A DNA stretch of 64,000 nucleotides from Endozoicomonas euniceicola (GTDB lineage Bacteria; Pseudomonadota; Gammaproteobacteria; Pseudomonadales; Endozoicomonadaceae), in assembly GCF_025562755.1 (NCBI RefSeq), contig NZ_CP103300.1, positions 6,140,501 to 6,204,500 of the forward strand, written 5' to 3'. The position numbers were made by a program, and so were the translations under genes. This document shows positions 60,430 to 64,000 of this stretch, in pieces. Below the pieces are notes generated by a model. That model did no database searches, had not been told where the DNA came from, and saw nothing but the letters and a program-made list of their open reading frames with translations. Each line of letters begins with the position of its first letter. The stretch's first letter is position 1.

Positions 60430-62315
60430 TCGGAGTCAATCTCTATGGGGTTATTCATTACATCCCAATATTCTTTACCATAATCTATCCAGATGACATC
60501 TCCCGCCTTGATAGGCTTTAAAGCAATAACAAAGGGGATAGTGACGTTATCCTCTTTATGATAATGGTCAATAAAAGAGGCATTTTGTTCTGGCAAACAC
60601 CTGTCAGTTCCGTCATAGGTAGTGCAACTGTTTATACAAGTGGTGATATTTCCCTGCCTGAAACCTGATATAAACTCATTTTTGAGACCATAGCTATAGG
60701 AATCAATTTTTCGCAATGATGCGCCTGCCGCCTGTGCGCCCTGTGCATAAGTGTTGTCAGACAGCCGTTCACCCGCATAATGCCCCAGAACCTCCCACTG
60801 TTGAATATTTTTTGCTGCAATAACTTCATTCTGGCCTTTAAGCCCTGGGAAAACCGAACCGTCATTCTTATTTATTCTCATCCTTGCATTAAGGTAGGAC
60901 TCTCTATCATCAACATTCAGCTTTTTATATTGATCAATAGCGGCATTTATTTCACTCCTTATTTTTTTATTTTTAGGGACCCCAATACTATCAAAATCCA
61001 TTTTTGATCGTTTCTTTCGAGGAGCCTCATCAATTTCCTTTTTTACAGATGGCTCTGCATGCCAGATCGGTGCTCTGTTATCGAAACGGTGCTGCCGGGA
61101 TAAAACACCGGTCTTCAGCTCTGATTTCACTAACACAACCTCACCAGATGAATCGAGGTGAGGCTCTTTATCAGAACTCCCGCTTACATCGGAATCAGTA
61201 AAAGAAGAAGATGGACCTGGTCGAGCTACACTGCTTTCACTCCAGGAATCTTCATCAATAACTTCAACTTTAATTTTTTTGGGTGGCTCGCTTGGGGCGG
61301 AACCCCCAAGACAGATCCTTTTACGGACATTTGGTATGTCAACTCTTTTACCAACAGACGATGTTTGCACATTGGTCACATCAGGGGCACCACTGGGACG
61401 GGCTCTGTTCACAGGTTGGGAACCTGACGGGAGGTAACCCCCCGATAGTTCAGGGCCTGACTCATCTACAAAAATTCTTTCAGGGCCAGAATCCGGAACG
61501 TTTGGATAAGTATTCGCGGTCACTAGTCCTGATCCCTGTGTTACCGTTGTTGTGATGGTTGAAGGTCTGCATTCAGTGACTACATAGGCAGTTCCTACCA
61601 GGGATTTGACGGTGCTTATGATTGTCTTATTGTTTGGCGATACTTGGGTTTGGGTTGTTACGGTTACCACTCCCTCTGGTTCCGTGTGCGTATGCACAGT
61701 GGTGGAATGGGTTGTTGATCCGGATGGGTGTCCTGCCTCGCAGTGCCTGGAGAGATAGCTCTGTCGACTAAAACGACAACCGCATGTTTCACACTGCAAG
61801 GGTGCGTTTTCGTTATGAACGTTCTTGTTATGTCTTTTAAGATTGCCTGATTGAGTAAAAGAAGTACCGCATGGCAGACACTCATAAGGGCGTTCACCGG
61901 TATGGACTAGCATGTGCTTAGCCAGGTTTCCTTTAGCTGCAAAAACCCAGCTGCATACAGAACATGGAAAACGTTTTTCACCGGTATGGATTAACATGTG
62001 CTGAGTCAGGTTTCCTTTAGCTGCAAAAGCCTTGCTGCATACATCACATTGAAAAGGTTTTTCACCGGTATGGATTAGCATGTGCTGAGTCAGGTTTCCT
62101 TTAGCTGCAAAAGCCCTGCTGCATACATCACATCGAAAAGGTTTTTCACCGGTATGGGTACGCATATGTTCGGTGAGAAGATCGGAACGAGTAAGAACCC
62201 TTTTACATACTTCGCACTGAAAAAGCGGGTCATCACTGTGAATTCGCTTATGAGTTTTGAGATTGTACGCAGTTGAGAAAGCTTTCCCACACTCATTACA
62301 GATGAAATCCGGCAT
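60426..62315 (-). CDS. Seven C2H2 zinc fingers plus SET domain protein, candidate nucleomodulin
   Basis: 629 aa from ATG 62315, with AGGAG eight bases upstream. Residues 4-200 hold seven C2H2 fingers, mostly joined by HTGEKP-type linkers. A long Ser/Thr/Pro-rich linker carries Lys-rich motifs resembling nuclear localisation signals: PPKKIKV (about 344-350), APRKKRSK (about 431-438), PKNKKIR (about 447-453). Residues about 494-617 are a SET domain: YAGERL, QGNITTCINSC (555-564 holds the substrate/SAM-site equivalent of NHSC), and DVIWIDYGKEYW with the catalytic-type Tyr612. Zinc fingers plus SET recall animal PRDM proteins, though the order is reversed. No Sec signal. DNA binding and lysine methylation in a host nucleus are inferred. 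Confidence 0.82.
   Translation of the reverse strand: MPDFICNECGKAFSTAYNLKTHKRIHSDDPLFQCEVCKRVLTRSDLLTEHMRTHTGEKPFRCDVCSRAFAAKGNLTQHMLIHTGEKPFQCDVCSKAFAAKGNLTQHMLIHTGEKRFPCSVCSWVFAAKGNLAKHMLVHTGERPYECLPCGTSFTQSGNLKRHNKNVHNENAPLQCETCGCRFSRQSYLSRHCEAGHPSGSTTHSTTVHTHTEPEGVVTVTTQTQVSPNNKTIISTVKSLVGTAYVVTECRPSTITTTVTQGSGLVTANTYPNVPDSGPERIFVDESGPELSGGYLPSGSQPVNRARPSGAPDVTNVQTSSVGKRVDIPNVRKRICLGGSAPSEPPKKIKVEVIDEDSWSESSVARPGPSSSFTDSDVSGSSDKEPHLDSSGEVVLVKSELKTGVLSRQHRFDNRAPIWHAEPSVKKEIDEAPRKKRSKMDFDSIGVPKNKKIRSEINAAIDQYKKLNVDDRESYLNARMRINKNDGSVFPGLKGQNEVIAAKNIQQWEVLGHYAGERLSDNTYAQGAQAAGASLRKIDSYSYGLKNEFISGFRQGNITTCINSCTTYDGTDRCLPEQNASFIDHYHKEDNVTIPFVIALKPIKAGDVIWIDYGKEYWDVMNNPIEIDSD
61890..62160. repeat. 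84-bp intragenic repeats encoding zinc fingers
   Basis: Fingers 3, 4 and 5 are encoded by direct repeats of exactly 84 bp (one finger plus linker). Fingers 3 and 4 are nearly identical in DNA and all three share the recognition helix AAKGNL. Confidence 0.88.
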
Positions 62316-62649
62316 GCTTGATACTCCTGTGTGCGGCACAAAAAACACAGAGTTAATCCTTTCACTTCAAGCTGTATAAGTAACATTCAATGATAGACAG
62401 GATTGCGGCAGTGAGCCCGGAAAAGTCTTCTCCAATATAAAAATAGCCAAAAGCGATGATCAATACACCGGTAAACATGACTTGATAAATCGATTCAGAA
62501 CCCTTGTCAGAACACCCACTCTGCAACTCCCCTGTATCAGCATGCCAATGCACGTCACTTATCGTCAAACCTTCGTCTTACATCAAAATTCTCTGCTACT
62601 ATACTCAACGCTGCTAAAATCATACCATTACACAACCGGCTCAACGGCT
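62316..62649. other. Spacer between the two C2H2-SET genes
   Basis: 334 bp, AT-rich, presumably with the promoter of the gene at 60426-62315. A 38-codon minus-strand frame (62362-62478) could encode a hydrophobic peptide (FTGVLIIAFGYFYIG) but has no ribosome binding site. Confidence 0.35.
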
Positions 62650-64000
62650 TTAATCGGAGTCAACCTCTATGGGGCTATTCATTACATCCCAATATTCTTT
62701 ACCATAATCTATCCAGATGACATCTCCCGCCTTGATAGGCTTTAAAGCAATAACAAAGGGGATAACGACGTTATCCTCTTTATGATAATGGTCAATAAAA
62801 GAGACATTTTTTTCTGGCAAAGACCTGTCAGTTCCGTCATAGGTCGTGCAACTGTTTATACAAGTGGTGATATTTCCCTGCCTGAAACCTGATATAAACT
62901 CATTTGAACTGCGTGAACTGAGACCATAGCTATAGGAATCAATTTTTCGCAATGATGCGCCTGCCGCCTGCGCGCCCTGTGCATAAGTGTTGTCAGACAG
63001 CCGTACACCCGCATAATGCCCCAGAACCTCCCACTGTTGAATATTTTTTGCTGCAATAACTTCATTCTGGCCTTTAAGCCCTGGGAAAACCGAACCGTCA
63101 TTCTTATTTATTCTCATCCTTGCATTAAGGTAGGACTCTCTATCATCAACATTCAGCTTTTTATATTGATCAATAGCGGCATTTATTTCATTCCTTATTT
63201 TTTTATTTTTAGGAACCCCAATACTATCAAAATCCATTTTTGATCGTTTCTTTCGAGGAGCCTCATCAATTTCCTTTTTTACACATGGCTCTGCATGCCA
63301 AATCGGTGCTCTGTTATCGAAACGGTGCTGCCGGGATAAAACACCGGTCTTCAGCTCTGATTTCACTAACACAACCTCACCAGATGAATCGAGGTGAGGC
63401 TCTTTATCAGAACTCCCGCTTACATCGGAATCAGTAAAAGAAGAAGATGGACCTGGTCGAGCTACACTGCTTTCACTCCAGGAATCTTCATCAATAACTT
63501 CAACTTTAATTTTTTTGGGTGGCTCGCTTGGGGCGGAACCCCCAAGACAGATCCTTTTACGGACATTTGGTATGTCAACTCTTTTACCAACAGGCGATGT
63601 TTGCACATTGGTCACATCAGGGGCACCACTGGGACGGGCTCTGTTCACAGGTTGGGAACCTGACGGGAGGTAACCCCCCGATAGTTCAGGGCCTGACTCA
63701 CCTACAAAAATTCTTTCAGGGCCAGAATCCGGAACGTTTGGATAAGTATTCGCGGTCACTAGTCCTGATCCCTGTGTTACCGTTGTTGTGATGTTTGTAG
63801 ATCTGCATTCAGTGACTACATAGGCAGTTCCTAGCGGGGATTTGACGGTGCTTATGATTGTCTTATTGTTTGGCGATTCTTGGGCTTGGGTTGTTACGGT
63901 TACCACTCCTTCTGGTTCCGTGTGCGTATGCACAGTGGTGGACTGGGTTGTTGATCCGGATGGGTGTCCTGCCTGGCGGTGCCTGGAGAGATAGCTCTGT
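62650..64000 (-). CDS. C2H2-SET protein, second copy (5' part outside the window)
   Basis: At least 450 codons, open to the window edge. Near the edge the sequence SYLSRH matches the last zinc finger of the first copy, so fingers very probably continue beyond 64000. The linker, the NLS-like motifs (PPKKIKV, APRKKRSK, PKNKKIR) and the SET domain match copy 1 closely. Differences include an SSRSS insertion before EFISGFRQG, a Cys lost from the TDRCLPE segment (here Ser), and HRQAGH in place of HCEAGH in the last finger. The 3' end shares the same downstream sequence as copy 1, showing tandem duplication of the whole unit. Confidence 0.8.
   Translation of the reverse strand, partial: QSYLSRHRQAGHPSGSTTQSTTVHTHTEPEGVVTVTTQAQESPNNKTIISTVKSPLGTAYVVTECRSTNITTTVTQGSGLVTANTYPNVPDSGPERIFVGESGPELSGGYLPSGSQPVNRARPSGAPDVTNVQTSPVGKRVDIPNVRKRICLGGSAPSEPPKKIKVEVIDEDSWSESSVARPGPSSSFTDSDVSGSSDKEPHLDSSGEVVLVKSELKTGVLSRQHRFDNRAPIWHAEPCVKKEIDEAPRKKRSKMDFDSIGVPKNKKIRNEINAAIDQYKKLNVDDRESYLNARMRINKNDGSVFPGLKGQNEVIAAKNIQQWEVLGHYAGVRLSDNTYAQGAQAAGASLRKIDSYSYGLSSRSSNEFISGFRQGNITTCINSCTTYDGTDRSLPEKNVSFIDHYHKEDNVVIPFVIALKPIKAGDVIWIDYGKEYWDVMNSPIEVDSD

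Overview
The window looks like the chromosome of a marine, host-associated gammaproteobacterium, most likely an Endozoicomonas or close relative. The reasons are gammaproteobacterial housekeeping synteny (tig-clpP-clpX...lon-hupB-ppiD, ppiB-lpxH, a Pro-Arg-His-Leu tRNA cluster) mixed with secreted orphan proteins, a giant adhesin and several eukaryote-like proteins (C2H2 zinc fingers joined to a SET domain, a RING-type protein, an ankyrin fragment, a papain-like protein). The genus is inferred from gene content; no marker gene here proves it.

Layout. 1-16 kb: a deaminase-fold protein that has lost its zinc ligands, then the protein quality-control block on the minus strand (ppiD, hupB, lon, clpX, clpP, tig). 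Between lon and clpX this block is interrupted by a plus-strand insert: a DcuC-type C4-dicarboxylate carrier, a relic resembling an IS200/IS605 end, and a papain-like cysteine protein. After tig comes a 1.1-kb mini-island bounded by a duplicated 3' half of tRNA-Leu plus its terminator, then four tRNA genes with a strong promoter, then folD.

16-27 kb: three tandem near-identical genes for an unknown secreted acidic protein. The repeat unit carries a 96-bp piece of the neighbouring cysS, so the duplication history can be read. Then cysS, glnS, a secreted orphan, ppiB-lpxH and a heptad-repeat coiled-coil protein.

27-47 kb: miaE, an RND efflux pair, a tandem universal stress protein, a 946-aa exported orphan, and a type I secretion operon (LapB-like ATPase, LapC-like adaptor) followed by a 2,153-aa surface protein with near-identical 186-aa Ig-like units and a LamG-like domain but no visible RTX repeats. 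A second HU protein and an XRE regulator follow.

47-59 kb: envelope genes (a GT9 glycosyltransferase, a PAP2-GtrA fusion, an ArnT/GT39-like transferase, a XapX protein, a second RND pump with lipoprotein adaptor, phospholipase A PldA, a DUF3313 lipoprotein). Gene ends here carry unusual inverted arrays of 7-bp units.

59-64 kb: the most striking region. A C2H2+RING protein is followed by two tandem copies of a protein with seven C2H2 zinc fingers, lysine-rich nuclear-localisation-like motifs and a C-terminal SET methyltransferase domain; the second copy runs off the window. They look like host-nucleus-directed effectors built in a PRDM-like way. This functional reading is inference; the domain motifs are seen directly.
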